A DNA stretch of 64,000 bases from assembly GCF_013403955.1 (NCBI RefSeq), contig NZ_JABFDG010000006.1, forward strand, positions 62,001 to 126,000. Reading direction: 5' to 3'. Numbering within the stretch: the stretch's first letter is position 1; each line of letters starts with the position of its first letter. This DNA comes from Winogradskyella vidalii (lineage in GTDB: Bacteria; Bacteroidota; Bacteroidia; Flavobacteriales; Flavobacteriaceae). The notes below the pieces were generated by a model, which saw nothing but the letters and a program-made list of their open reading frames with translations, had not been told where the DNA came from and made no database searches. The translations under genes and the position numbers were made by a program. Below are positions 25,389 through 34,473 of the stretch, in pieces.

Positions 25389-26318
25389 TTATTCAGCAGT
25401 AGCACCAGAATTTGATATGTTTTCTAAGGCTTGAGAAATCATTTCAAGCGATTCATCATTATCATCAACATCGTGTCTTTCGGCAATATAGAAAGGGTCG
25501 TTATAGAGGATATAAACATCTCCGTTGCTATCTTCATATACCAGCATTTTTTGTGGTAAATCTAAAGCTGTACTTTTTGATTCGGACATTAAAGGTGTTC
25601 CTAAAGCTGGGTTTCCAAAAATGATTAATTTGGCCGGCATCAATTCCATTGAAACACTTTGTGCGTTTGCTTGATGGTCTAATTCTGCAATTATACTTAC
25701 AGGTTCTAATCCATTTAAGGTTTCTATTATTGAATTATATGTTGTGTTGAAGTCATTGTCGCTGGCAACCGAAATAACACCATTACTTTGTGGTATGCTA
25801 GCTGTATTTAATATGGCATCTTCTTCTGTGGCTGAATTAACAATACTTGCAAGCGCATTAGTAATTGTTTCTGTAGTTGAAACATCACCTAAATTATGCC
25901 TGTTAATTATGTAATCTACAGCATTGTAACTAACCACAGTGTCGCCATCTTCGTCAATGTATACGGTGATTCGTTGTGGTAAATCTAATCCGGCTTCAAT
26001 ATTATTTTGCATAACTGGCGTTCCTAATGCAGGATTTCCAAAATATACAGTACGTGTAAAATCTAATGATAAGTCTGTATTTTGAGCATTTGCAGTATGA
26101 TCAACTTCAGCAATAATACCAATGTTTTCGTTGGCATTTAAAGTTGAGATAATAGCGTCATACACACTAGAAGGTGATGCATCTGTTTCAACGTAACCAA
26201 TACCTTGAGTTTCTGGGGAATTATTAACAGGGTTTTGAATATTATTATCGTCATCTTTACAAGCTGAAAATAATAACAGCGTGCCAAATAAGATTGATGT
26301 AAATTTTAATGTTTGCAT
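25389..26318 (-). CDS. Lipoprotein with two tandem DUF302 domains
   Basis: 309 residues. The N-terminus is a lipoprotein signal (SILFGTLLLFSACKDDD, lipid Cys20). The mature part is an internal duplication: residues about 45-165 and 190-305 each hold VYDAIISTLN/TYNSIIETLN, a 'IIAE.DH.ANAQ' motif, 'FGNPALGTP.M' and 'LDLPQ...VYED..G'. These are DUF302 hallmarks. DUF302 has no firmly known biochemical role. Anchoring after SAC-Lys-Asp-Asp-Asp suggests periplasmic or outer-membrane placement. It is a single-gene unit sharing the bidirectional terminator with the helicases. Confidence 0.88.
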   Translation of the reverse strand: MQTLKFTSILFGTLLLFSACKDDDNNIQNPVNNSPETQGIGYVETDASPSSVYDAIISTLNANENIGIIAEVDHTANAQNTDLSLDFTRTVYFGNPALGTPVMQNNIEAGLDLPQRITVYIDEDGDTVVSYNAVDYIINRHNLGDVSTTETITNALASIVNSATEEDAILNTASIPQSNGVISVASDNDFNTTYNSIIETLNGLEPVSIIAELDHQANAQSVSMELMPAKLIIFGNPALGTPLMSESKSTALDLPQKMLVYEDSNGDVYILYNDPFYIAERHDVDDNDESLEMISQALENISNSGATAE

Positions 26319-26698
26319 ATCTTTTTCGTTTTTATTGGGGTTTATCTTTATATACCACCTAATATAAAACGTTAAGACAGTTCAATTAGCGCTATAGCTT
26401 TTAATGTTGACTTTATTCATTAAATGTATAATAGCCGAATTAAATACGAGTGTATTAAAAGTGTTAATACAGATAATATGTAATAGGTAGGTTACTGTAA
26501 TTAAGAAAAGAAATAAGCTTTAGTTTGTGCTATTTTAAAACCAATTGAAAATTTGTAGGTGGTTGTAATATATTTAAACAGGTTTTAGACCTAAAATACA
26601 ATTCAAATTATAACGTATATCATAACACCCTAAAAATTTAAGTCGTCTATGTATATTTAGCATTTATGTCTAAGCTCTAGATTCTAATAGCAAGCTTC
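26319..26698. other. Intergenic region upstream of the DUF302 gene
   Basis: 380 bp with no usable open frame. The only structure noted is a dyad, TGTATTA-N7-TAATACA (26451-26471), about 130 bp upstream of the DUF302 start. No exact TAnnTTTG element was found at a plausible distance. Confidence 0.45.
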
Positions 26699-27451
26699 CT
26701 ACTTTACTAAAGGCTTCAAAGTTTCCCATACTGTATTGGCCACAATTTTATGACCCTCTTCGGTAGGGTGAATGCCATCACTTTGATTCAGTTCAGCAAT
26801 TCCGCCGACATCCTCTAAAATAAACGGAATGAATTCTAAATTGTTCTTTTCAGCGAGATTCATGAAAATTTGTTTGAAGTCTCTAGTGTAATCTAGACCC
26901 ATATTCGGTGGTAACTGCATACCAGCAAGAATGATAGTTGTTTCTGGACTTTTAGCTTTTACGGCATCTATAATAGCCTGAAGGTTAATGGTCGTTTCAA
27001 CAAGGTTAACCCCACGTAAACCATCATTAGCGCCTAGTTCTAATATGAAAATATCTATATTCTGATTTAAAATCCAGTCAATTCTACTTTTTCCACCGGC
27101 GGTTGTTTCGCCACTGACTCCTGAGTTAACGACGGTATAATTTAAGTCTAAAGAATCTATTTTTTGCTGTAAAATACCAGGATAAGCGTCTTCTTTATCA
27201 TCTAAGCCATAACCTGCAGTTATACTATCACCAAAACACAAAATAGTTTTAGTCGTGGTTTCAGTAACTTCTGAAGTCGCTTCTTGTTGTTCTGTTTGTG
27301 TTTCGGTCGCTTTCTTTTCAGAATTACTATTACCACAAGCTACAAATAAGAAAGCCATTATAAAATAACAAAACTTTATGAGTTTAGAAGCGGATAGAAT
27401 TGGTGAGATTAAATGCAAATGATTATTTTCAGCCTTCGACATATTCGACAT
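26699..27451 (-). CDS. GDSL/SGNH-type esterase lipoprotein (TesA-like)
   Basis: 250 residues. A hydrophobic segment ends in FLFVACGN, a lipobox with Cys39. A Thr/Glu-rich linker leads to the SGNH hydrolase domain: ILCFGDSITAGYGL (nucleophile Ser76), NSGVSGET (block II Gly), ELGANDG (block III Asn) and SDGIHP near the C-terminus (Asp/His). The family includes E. coli TesA, a periplasmic thioesterase/lysophospholipase. The gene is divergent from an ABC ATPase and its permease, matching the tesA-ybbA-ybbP arrangement. The start is uncertain: the called ATG leaves a long polar stretch before the signal segment. Confidence 0.9.
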   Translation of the reverse strand: MSNMSKAENNHLHLISPILSASKLIKFCYFIMAFLFVACGNSNSEKKATETQTEQQEATSEVTETTTKTILCFGDSITAGYGLDDKEDAYPGILQQKIDSLDLNYTVVNSGVSGETTAGGKSRIDWILNQNIDIFILELGANDGLRGVNLVETTINLQAIIDAVKAKSPETTIILAGMQLPPNMGLDYTRDFKQIFMNLAEKNNLEFIPFILEDVGGIAELNQSDGIHPTEEGHKIVANTVWETLKPLVK

Positions 27452-27477
27452 AAGTGTCTTATAAATTAAAAATTAAT

Positions 27478-28167
27478 ATGCCAAAGATATTAAAGATAAG
27501 TGGTCTAGAAAAGACTTATTCTAGCGGTAACAAACAATTAACGGTATTACAAGATATTTCGTTTGATGTAGAAAAAGGACAAACCTTTTCTATTGTTGGT
27601 CCTTCAGGTAGTGGAAAAACCACTTTATTAGGCCTTTGTGCGGGTTTAGACGAACCTAATTCTGGAACAGTTGAGCTTTGTGGTAAAGATTTAAACGAAT
27701 TAAATCAGGACCAACGTGCACAATTACGAAATAAAGAAGTCGGATTTATTTTTCAAAATTTTCAACTATTACCTACGCTAACAGCTCTTGAGAACGTAAG
27801 TGTTCCTTTAGAATTACAAGGGGCCAAAAATGCTGTTGCGACTAGTAAAGCTTTATTAGAAAAAGTAGGTTTAGGAAAACGCTATGATCATTATCCGTCG
27901 CAATTATCTGGTGGTGAACAACAGCGGGTAGCTTTAGCTAGAGCCTTTGCTAATGCGCCTTCTATTTTATTTGCAGATGAACCTACGGGGAACTTAGATG
28001 AAGAAACGGGAGAGAAAGTTATTCAGCTTTTATTTGAATTAAATAAAGAAGCGGGTACCACTTTAGTTATTATAACGCACGATTTAGATTTGGCTAACCG
28101 AACACAGCAAATCCTAAGACTAAAAGGTGGTCATATTTTAACCAACGAACGTACGGAAGTACTTTGA
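27478..28167 (+). CDS. ABC transporter ATP-binding protein (YbbA/LolD-like)
   Basis: The ATG at 27478 ([14 protein letters not shown]) is chosen; an in-frame GTG at 27454 abuts the divergent gene and adds only seven unlikely residues. 229 residues. Walker [14 protein letters not shown]-loop in [10 protein letters not shown], signature [15 protein letters not shown], Walker [14 protein letters not shown] and the switch His in IITHDL are all present. It belongs to the MacB/LolD/YbbA group, which energises FtsX-type permeases in extrusion or lipoprotein release. The permease gene follows after 19 bp. Confidence 0.93.
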   Translation: MPKILKISGLEKTYSSGNKQLTVLQDISFDVEKGQTFSIVGPSGSGKTTLLGLCAGLDEPNSGTVELCGKDLNELNQDQRAQLRNKEVGFIFQNFQLLPTLTALENVSVPLELQGAKNAVATSKALLEKVGLGKRYDHYPSQLSGGEQQRVALARAFANAPSILFADEPTGNLDEETGEKVIQLLFELNKEAGTTLVIITHDLDLANRTQQILRLKGGHILTNERTEVL

Positions 28168-28186
28168 ATCCCCTCAAAAATACTTT

Positions 28187-30712
28187 ATGAATCATACTAC
28201 AAAATGGCTCTTTAAAATGGCATGGCGCGATGCCAAAGCAAGCAGTGTACGCTTGTTATTATTTATGGCTTCTATTATATTAGGTATTGCAGCCGTTGTA
28301 TCAATTCAGCTATTTAGTGCCAATCTTAAGGATAATATTCAACTACAGTCTAAGGCCTTAATGGGGGCCGATTTTATCATTGATACTAAACAAGAACCTA
28401 CTGAACGTGCGCAAGTAATTATTGACTCGTTACAGCCAAATGCTTCAGAGATAAACTTTGTCTCTATGATAGCTTTCCCTAAAAATGGGGGCACTAAATT
28501 AGTGAAAGTGAGAGGGCTTGAAGGTGGATTTCCATTTTATGGAAAAATTGACACACAACCTACTTCAGCTTCAGTTGATTACCAGGCATCAGGTGGAGCA
28601 TTAGTTGATGCGACTTTAATGCTTCAATTTGATGTGAAACCAGGCGATTCTATTAAAATTGGCGCATTAACATTACCTATAGCTGGAGCGCTAAAAGCGA
28701 TTCCTGGTAGTACGGCGATTTCAACATCAGTGGCACCTCCAATTGTAATTCCGAAACGATTTATAGAGCAAACAGGACTCTTGCAATTTGGAAGCCGTAA
28801 GGAATATCAATTCTTTTATAAGACTTCAGATACGTTAAATCTTACACAATTTGAAAAGGCTATTCAGCCTATGCTGGAAGAAGAAAAAGCCGATTTAGAC
28901 ACGCATACCAGTACAAGTCGTCGTTTAGGAAAACGCTATAATAATGTCGGTAAGTTTTTAAATTTAGCAGCTTTTATTGCTTTATTGTTAGGTTGTGTTG
29001 GTATTGCGAGTTCAGTACATATTTATATTAAAGAAAAACTGAGAGCTATTGCAGTTTTAAAATGTATGGGTGCTTCAAGGCGGCAAAGTTTTTATATTTT
29101 TCTTATTCAAATTGCAGGTATCGGTATTGTTGGCGGTTTAATAGGGGCGTTGATTGGGGTTGGTTTGCAAACGCTATTTCCTTATTTACTTCAGGAGTTC
29201 CTACCATTTAAAGTAGAAATTTCAATTTCAGTTCAACCCTTGCTTATTGGTGTTTTTCTTGGCTTATTTATGTCGGTTTTATTTGCACTGCTTCCCTTAC
29301 TTAGAACGTGGTATGTTTCCCCGTTAGAAGTGTTGCGCGTCGACGAACAAGCTTCTGAAGAACCTTTAAAAGTGCGTCTTATGGTGTATGCTGCCATTTT
29401 GATATTTCTACTGCTGTTTTCGTTTTGGTTGCTAAATGATATGGTGTATGCTTTAGGTTTTGTGGCAGCTACACTCGTAACATTTGCGGTCTTAGCAGGT
29501 ATTGCAATACTAAGTGTTAAAGCAATTAGACGTTATTTTCCTAAACGATGGGGATTTACAGCACGACAAAGTCTGTTGAATTTATTTAGGCCCAACAATC
29601 AAACTGTTGTTTTAGTGGTCGCTATAGGTTTAGGAACATTTTTGATTAGCACTTTGTATTTTACTAAAGATATTTTATTGGCTAAAACTGAAATCGACAA
29701 AGGTGCCGAAAGTGCTAATATAATTATTCTTGATGTGCAAACTGAACAGCGTGAAGCACTTGAGAAAAGTATTATAGCAAGAGGTTTGCCTATTGTAGAT
29801 AATATTCCTATTGTGACCATGCGTATGCATAAAATGAAAGACCGCTTGGTTAATGATATCCGTCAAGATTCTACACGAGAAATACGTGGATGGACTTTAA
29901 ACCATGAATTTAGAGCGACGTATCGTAATGCGTTAATAGATTCTGAAGAAATAATAGAAGGCGAGTGGGTACCAAGCATACAGAAAGGTGGTCCAATTAT
30001 CATTTCGCTTTCAGATAACCTTGCTGAAGATACTAAATTAACTGTAGGCGATGAAGTGACGTTTAATGTGAAAGGCGTGCTTATGGAAACTACTGTTGGG
30101 AGTATACGACAAGTAGATTGGGGGCAATTGCAACCTAATTTTACAGTTCTATTTCCTAAGGGAGTGTTAGAACAAGCTCCGCAGTTTAGTGTGGTGTCTA
30201 CTACTGTAAAAGATGAAGCTAGCTCTGCTGCTTTACAGCGCCATTTGGTTGCTGAATTCCCTAATGTTTCTATTATTGATTTAAGACAAGTCTATACACT
30301 TGTAGAGGATATTTTAGATAAGGTCTCTTGGGTGATTAATTTTATGGCATTCTTTAGTATTGTTACAGGTATTATTGTGTTAATCGGTTCGGTACGCACA
30401 AGTAAATACCAACGGATTAAAGAAAGTGTATTGTTAAGAACACTTGGTGCAAAAAACACTCAGATTTTAAAAATTTCAGCTTTTGAATATTTGTTTTTAG
30501 GGTTATTGGGCAGTTTAGTCGGGATTTTGCTGGCGTTAATTAGTAGTTTATGTTTGGCCTTATTGGTGTTTAAAGAGCCTTTTGTCCCCTCGTTAATTCC
30601 GTTTTTGGTGTTTTTACCAGGAATTACTTTACTAGTTATGGGTATAGGGTTGAGCAATATTCAAACGGTGTTAAGAAGTTCGCCTCTAGAAGTTTTGCGT
30701 CGAGAAGGCTAA
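28187..30712 (+). CDS. FtsX-type ABC permease, large (YbbP-like)
   Basis: 841 residues. It has an N-terminal membrane segment, a large periplasmic domain (about 45-255), three membrane helices (260-385), a further pair near 400-445, a second periplasmic domain (about 500-705) and three final helices. Two FtsX domains are visible (AVLKCMGASRRQSFYIFLIQ and LLRTLGAKNTQILKISAFEY), the typical YbbP duplication. Each ends in a SPLEVLR motif (YVSPLEVLRVDE and SSPLEVLRREG). It should pair with the upstream ATPase to export an unknown substrate, possibly linked to the divergent esterase. Confidence 0.9.
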   Translation: MNHTTKWLFKMAWRDAKASSVRLLLFMASIILGIAAVVSIQLFSANLKDNIQLQSKALMGADFIIDTKQEPTERAQVIIDSLQPNASEINFVSMIAFPKNGGTKLVKVRGLEGGFPFYGKIDTQPTSASVDYQASGGALVDATLMLQFDVKPGDSIKIGALTLPIAGALKAIPGSTAISTSVAPPIVIPKRFIEQTGLLQFGSRKEYQFFYKTSDTLNLTQFEKAIQPMLEEEKADLDTHTSTSRRLGKRYNNVGKFLNLAAFIALLLGCVGIASSVHIYIKEKLRAIAVLKCMGASRRQSFYIFLIQIAGIGIVGGLIGALIGVGLQTLFPYLLQEFLPFKVEISISVQPLLIGVFLGLFMSVLFALLPLLRTWYVSPLEVLRVDEQASEEPLKVRLMVYAAILIFLLLFSFWLLNDMVYALGFVAATLVTFAVLAGIAILSVKAIRRYFPKRWGFTARQSLLNLFRPNNQTVVLVVAIGLGTFLISTLYFTKDILLAKTEIDKGAESANIIILDVQTEQREALEKSIIARGLPIVDNIPIVTMRMHKMKDRLVNDIRQDSTREIRGWTLNHEFRATYRNALIDSEEIIEGEWVPSIQKGGPIIISLSDNLAEDTKLTVGDEVTFNVKGVLMETTVGSIRQVDWGQLQPNFTVLFPKGVLEQAPQFSVVSTTVKDEASSAALQRHLVAEFPNVSIIDLRQVYTLVEDILDKVSWVINFMAFFSIVTGIIVLIGSVRTSKYQRIKESVLLRTLGAKNTQILKISAFEYLFLGLLGSLVGILLALISSLCLALLVFKEPFVPSLIPFLVFLPGITLLVMGIGLSNIQTVLRSSPLEVLRREG

Positions 30713-30758
30713 ATTTAGCTATTGATATTTAAGATTATTTTATAATGGGTTATGCTTA

Positions 30759-30766
30759 TAATTTTG
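30759..30766 (+). promoter_or_regulatory. -7 element for the 59-residue membrane protein
   Basis: TAATTTTG matches TAnnTTTG and lies 33 bp before the ATG at 30800. No TTG is visible at the expected distance. Confidence 0.5.
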
Positions 30767-30799
30767 TAAATTGATGGTGAACCTTTTTAATAGATAAAT

Positions 30800-30979
30800 A
30801 TGTTAAATAACCTTTATCCTTTAATGTTACAAATTCCGACCGGTACACCTAATCCAGGGAGTAATAGTACACTTGATTTTACTAGCGCATTTGATGTGAT
30901 TGTATTTATTGTGCTGCCTTTATTAATTATTATCTTTTATTTTATTTGGAGGAAGAATCAGAAAAAAGGAAATGATTGA
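30800..30979 (+). CDS. Small single-span membrane protein (59 residues)
   Basis: The sequence starts MLNNLYPLMLQIPTGTPNPG, then has an STLDFTSAFD stretch, one strongly hydrophobic segment (VIVFIVLPLLIIIFYFIW, about residues 33-50) and a basic end (RKNQKKGND). This is positive-inside topology with the C-terminus in the cytoplasm. A -7 element at 30759 supports expression. The pattern of a TPNPGS stretch followed by a LP-rich helix and WRKN is familiar from short flavobacterial proteins, but I know no function. It stands alone between the ABC permease and a nucleotidase on the other strand. Confidence 0.72.
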   Translation: MLNNLYPLMLQIPTGTPNPGSNSTLDFTSAFDVIVFIVLPLLIIIFYFIWRKNQKKGND

Positions 30980-31121
30980 TTTTAGACACTTAATTGCTCA
31001 TAATGAAATGGCTACGCACTTAGAAGTTTTTAACCTAAGTATTTTCGATAGCTAACCCGAAGCATACCCGAAGGAGCTACAGATCAGTTCTATAGCTGTT
31101 CTAAAAGTTTTTACTGTTATT

Positions 31122-31643
31122 TTAAAGTAAACGTTCTGCGATTTCTAACCAAGTTGCGACTCTTGTATAGCCAGAATCGTTAGAATTATGAGGTGAATTA
31201 AACAAGAGCGTATCACCTTCAAATTTTTCTAAATTATAGATTCGGTCATCTATTAATAAATCTCCGTTTAAAATAAACTTATGGCCACACATAATTTGGT
31301 GTTGCCAGTTGATAAAAGGCATATGTTCTGATAACCAGTCGCTTTTTTCTTTTAAGGAATTTGGAAATTGAGTAGCTGCTGTAGCGATATAAACTTCATG
31401 TTTAGCATATAGTGCTTCCATCACTTGAATAGCATCCTTAATAGGTTTTAATTCTCTGAAAAAACCGGGTTCATAGGCTTGTTGAAGTATGCTTGCTCTA
31501 TGGATATCCGGAACATTCTCCCAAGCTTCTCCTTGCGTGATATTAGCTATTGATAATGCTTGTTGGTGTTCTTTGTTATAGAGTTCGATGTGTTTGCCGT
31601 AGGTGTCTGCTAGGACATCGTCCATGTCTACAAATATAGTCAT
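31122..31643 (-). CDS. 5'(3')-deoxyribonucleotidase-like HAD phosphatase
   Basis: 173 residues, the NT5C family size. The HAD motif I FVDMDDVLADT gives nucleophile Asp6 and acid Asp8. Motif II is in YIATAATQFPNSL, the Lys of motif III lies after it (SLKEKSDWL), and motif IV is LIDDRIYNLEKF. Family members dephosphorylate deoxyribonucleoside monophosphates, mainly dUMP and dTMP, and help keep dNTP pools in check. The neighbours offer no functional link. Confidence 0.88.
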   Translation of the reverse strand: MTIFVDMDDVLADTYGKHIELYNKEHQQALSIANITQGEAWENVPDIHRASILQQAYEPGFFRELKPIKDAIQVMEALYAKHEVYIATAATQFPNSLKEKSDWLSEHMPFINWQHQIMCGHKFILNGDLLIDDRIYNLEKFEGDTLLFNSPHNSNDSGYTRVATWLEIAERLL

Positions 31644-31728
31644 TGCAATTTTTTTACTAAGGTCTGAATAATGGCCCTTTACTACAAATAGGCAAGGGTA
31701 ATTTAATATTTATTTAATGTTTAGCTGT

Positions 31729-31801
31729 AAAAAACCTTTAGCTCATTTCTTAAGAATTGCTTGTGTTCTTTGCAATAATCTCTTAGAAATGAGCATAAAG
31801 G
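31729..31801 (-). terminator. Long multi-segment hairpin with T run
   Basis: Nested stems: CCTTTA/TAAAGG (31735-31740 and 31796-31801), GCTCATTTCT/AGAAATGAGC (31741-31750 and 31785-31794), TAAGA pairing with TCTTA, and ATTGC/GCAAT (31756-31760 and 31772-31776) around an 11-nt loop. On the minus strand six Ts follow (A run at 31729-31734), so it can end transcription of the 31850-32140 gene. At over 60 nt it is much longer than the other terminators here and might also be the remnant of a mobile inverted repeat. Confidence 0.7.
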
Positions 31802-31849
31802 GATGTGTAAAATATTGATTTAATTGCTGTTATAACAGCGCTTCTACAA

Positions 31850-32140
31850 TTATTTATCATCTGTATTTTCAATATCTAATTCTAGATTTTCATTATGGTC
31901 ACTACCTAAACTATGGTGACGGTTTTCTTCATCAGAATGTCTGTCGTTAGTTATTGGCCTTGCCCCACGTCCCCCTGGAATATCTAGATTTTCAGCAGCA
32001 AAATCGGGCTCATTTTCTCGCTTTTTAAGAATTTCATCATCGCCATTATCTTGTCTTAGATTATCAGATTTGTCACCTAAAATATTTTTGTCTTCTTTTG
32101 TAATCTCTGGATTATACTTCTTGTTGTCTTCGCTTTTCAT
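31850..32140 (-). CDS. Acidic, probably disordered protein of unknown function
   Basis: 96 residues rich in Asp, Glu, Asn and Lys, with no hydrophobic core, no signal peptide and no Cys (MKSEDNKKYNPEITKEDKNI... LDIPGGRGARPITNDRHSDE). One short patterned stretch, PGGRGARPITNDRHSDEENR, stands out and may be a conserved motif. Its composition suggests an intrinsically disordered, perhaps stress-related protein (inference). It is expressed on its own: a TAAATTTG element at 32165-32172 precedes it and a long hairpin follows. Confidence 0.68.
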   Translation of the reverse strand: MKSEDNKKYNPEITKEDKNILGDKSDNLRQDNGDDEILKKRENEPDFAAENLDIPGGRGARPITNDRHSDEENRHHSLGSDHNENLELDIENTDDK

Positions 32141-32164
32141 AAAGGTTGTTTTTTAATATTCATT

Positions 32165-32172
32165 CAAATTTA
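32165..32172 (-). promoter_or_regulatory. -7 element for the acidic protein
   Basis: The minus strand reads TAAATTTG, 24 bp upstream of the ATG at 32140. No -33 TTG is visible. Confidence 0.55.
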
Positions 32173-32247
32173 AAAAATACCTTAGGTCACGATTGACTTA
32201 AAACCTTAAAACCTTGATGCGTTTAATAACTGCAATGTTAGTGCTGA

Positions 32248-34389
32248 TTAACTATTGCCTTCAGCTAACTTAAATAGCTTAGCCTGTTTTAGTATCCGTT
32301 GGGTAACTTCTGTGATATTGTATAAAAGCGTATATTCTATTCGGATTTCCTCTTCTTTTTTGGTATTGAGTAATTGGCGAATTTCCTCTAAGTCATCTTC
32401 AATATTACTGATTTCACTATTGTTTTTAATCGTTAACCAATCGAAAGCATGATCTAGAGTTTTTAAGATGTGAGTCTCAAAATTAAACAGGTTTAAAGGT
32501 TGCTGATTGTGTTGGTTTCTATGTGCTGCAAGAGCAGATAAATAAGATAATAAAGCGTGATTGAGGTATGTTAATCTAAAGGCTGTAGTTTTCAGCTTTT
32601 GATGTTTCTGTGGGTCTAATTGCATGTTTTGCCAAGCTTTAACTAATGCATTGTCTGCTCTGTGTGCTTCTCGTCGGGCTATTCTGTACTCTAAATCGTC
32701 GGTTACGGGGTTTTCATATTCGTATAAAATGACTTTTAGGTAGCCTGTGTTTTTTAAAATTGCTTCACTTAATAAATTCGGTAATTTTTTATATTGCCAA
32801 TTGGGCCATAAAAAACGGACGACTATAAATAATATCAAAGCACCAATTAAGGTGTCTAATAACCGTGGCCCCATTACATTAACACCTTCATTAGCTATGA
32901 TGTTAAACGCACACATCACAAAAAAGGTAACGAAGATAACACTGATTGAATATTTGCGTTTCATCCAAATGAAAAACAGATAAGCCGAAGTAATCATCAA
33001 TGCTATTTGTCCGTAGAAGGTAAATAATTTAATGATGATAATGCCAAAAACAACCCCAACCAATGTCCCTAGAATTCTTTGAAAAAGGAATTTTCTTGTT
33101 TCGCTATAGCTTGGTTGTAAGACTAGCAAAACAGTGAGAATGATCCATTCGCCTTTTTCAATTTCAAAGTATTTATATACCGTATAAGAAATAATAAAAG
33201 ATAAGCTTAACTTTAACGCATAGCGCATCTTAGGGTGATTTATGTTAAGTTGAATTTTAAATCGTTCAAAATAACTTCGCGTATCTTTTTCTAGCTTTGG
33301 TAATACTATAATATCGTAATTAGCATAGATGTTTTTTAGCGTTTTATGCGATTGTGTTAGATTTCTAATTAATAACCTTATAGAAAGTGAAGGTGGTATT
33401 TTACTGTTTTTTACAGAATTTGAAACGGCATCGAGAAGCCAATCTGCAGCCGTTGGATGTTTGTATGGTATTCCAGTTAGTAAGCTTTTTCCAAATCTAT
33501 GTGTGGCGGTAGATAGCTCGTGTAATAATTGACGAATACCACCAATTAAATTGCTGTTAGATGGATTGGTACTTAGTAAATCATAGCGTTCGTGACTCGA
33601 TGTCGCACGCTCGTGTAGGCTTTGTAACACCATAAAATAATAAAGGTATGGTTTTAATGGCGTTTGGTCTCTTAAGGATTCACCGTAGCTATTTAAAACC
33701 TCTTTACAACGATCTAAGGCTTCAACTGTTTGTACATTTAATAGCGCTAATTTAGTTCTGATCTCTTTTTCCTCAGCTTTAGTACTTGGGAACAGTTTTG
33801 ATTTTTCATCTAAATATAAAGAAAGCGCAAAGAATCCTCTGGCAATTTGCTCTTCTAATAAACTATAAGGTTTAATCCGCAATAATACATATGAAAAAGC
33901 GCCATAAATAAAAGCTCCTGAGGTAAGTAGAATAGGTTGTATGTACCAATTAGGACTTATATGAGTCCCTACCATCGTATAGATGCCAACTAATAAGGCA
34001 CCAAAAGTCACACCTCTAAACCGTTCGCTAACACCACCAATTAAAATAAATACAATAGCAGATAAGGCTAAACCAAGTCCTAAAATTATAGGGTAGGGTT
34101 GTAATAATTCTACAGAAAAACTAGCAATAGCAAAACTAACCACCTTTAATGCCATAGATTTTAAACGCCCTTTGGGATGATCGTCTGTTTCCGAAAGTGC
34201 ACCAGCAAGTGCTCCCAAACCTAAGGAAACTGCAAAAAATGGATAACCCAAGCTAACCATAATTATGATAAGTGCGCCAATTACAAAAGCGCCTTTAATT
34301 GCTAAGATTCTATTAGGGTTGCTTAAAACTGTGGATTTATATGAAGCAAACCATGGAATTTGTTTTAAATAAGAAGAGAATGGCTTCAT
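32248..34389 (-). CDS. FUSC-family inner-membrane protein (YccS/YhfK-like)
   Basis: 713 residues. Two sets of hydrophobic helices, about residues 25-170 (ending YGAFSYVLLRIKPYSLLEEQ) and about 395-525, each precede a large cytoplasmic helical domain. This duplicated layout is typical of the FUSC superfamily. Recognisable segments include GALAGALSETDDHPKGRLKS in the first half, and WIILTVLLVLQPSYSETRKF with RILGTLVGVVFGI in the second, the aromatic-acid-exporter-like signature. Suggested roles include efflux of organic acids or membrane stress response; the substrate is unknown. A perfect 18-bp palindrome lies 67 bp upstream. Confidence 0.88.
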   Translation of the reverse strand: MKPFSSYLKQIPWFASYKSTVLSNPNRILAIKGAFVIGALIIIMVSLGYPFFAVSLGLGALAGALSETDDHPKGRLKSMALKVVSFAIASFSVELLQPYPIILGLGLALSAIVFILIGGVSERFRGVTFGALLVGIYTMVGTHISPNWYIQPILLTSGAFIYGAFSYVLLRIKPYSLLEEQIARGFFALSLYLDEKSKLFPSTKAEEKEIRTKLALLNVQTVEALDRCKEVLNSYGESLRDQTPLKPYLYYFMVLQSLHERATSSHERYDLLSTNPSNSNLIGGIRQLLHELSTATHRFGKSLLTGIPYKHPTAADWLLDAVSNSVKNSKIPPSLSIRLLIRNLTQSHKTLKNIYANYDIIVLPKLEKDTRSYFERFKIQLNINHPKMRYALKLSLSFIISYTVYKYFEIEKGEWIILTVLLVLQPSYSETRKFLFQRILGTLVGVVFGIIIIKLFTFYGQIALMITSAYLFFIWMKRKYSISVIFVTFFVMCAFNIIANEGVNVMGPRLLDTLIGALILFIVVRFLWPNWQYKKLPNLLSEAILKNTGYLKVILYEYENPVTDDLEYRIARREAHRADNALVKAWQNMQLDPQKHQKLKTTAFRLTYLNHALLSYLSALAAHRNQHNQQPLNLFNFETHILKTLDHAFDWLTIKNNSEISNIEDDLEEIRQLLNTKKEEEIRIEYTLLYNITEVTQRILKQAKLFKLAEGNS

Positions 34390-34455
34390 TTTAAAAAAGT
34401 AGCTAATAGGATTACAGTTAATTGTAAAATTAAGGAATCGTGCTTATATGTATCG

Positions 34456-34473
34456 TAAAAACGTACGTTTTTA
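34456..34473. promoter_or_regulatory. Perfect 18-bp palindrome between FUSC and Old Yellow Enzyme genes
   Basis: TAAAAACGTACGTTTTTA reads the same on both strands, with no central spacer. It lies 67 bp upstream of the FUSC start and about 330 bp upstream of the divergent gene. The form suits a dimeric repressor operator. It lacks the loop a hairpin terminator would need. Confidence 0.5.

Noticed and set aside
26451..26471. Dyad TGTATTA-N7-TAATACA as a Crp/Fnr site
   Set aside because: Half-sites do not match the TTGAT-like sites found elsewhere, and it is about 130 bp from the nearest start with no -7 element.
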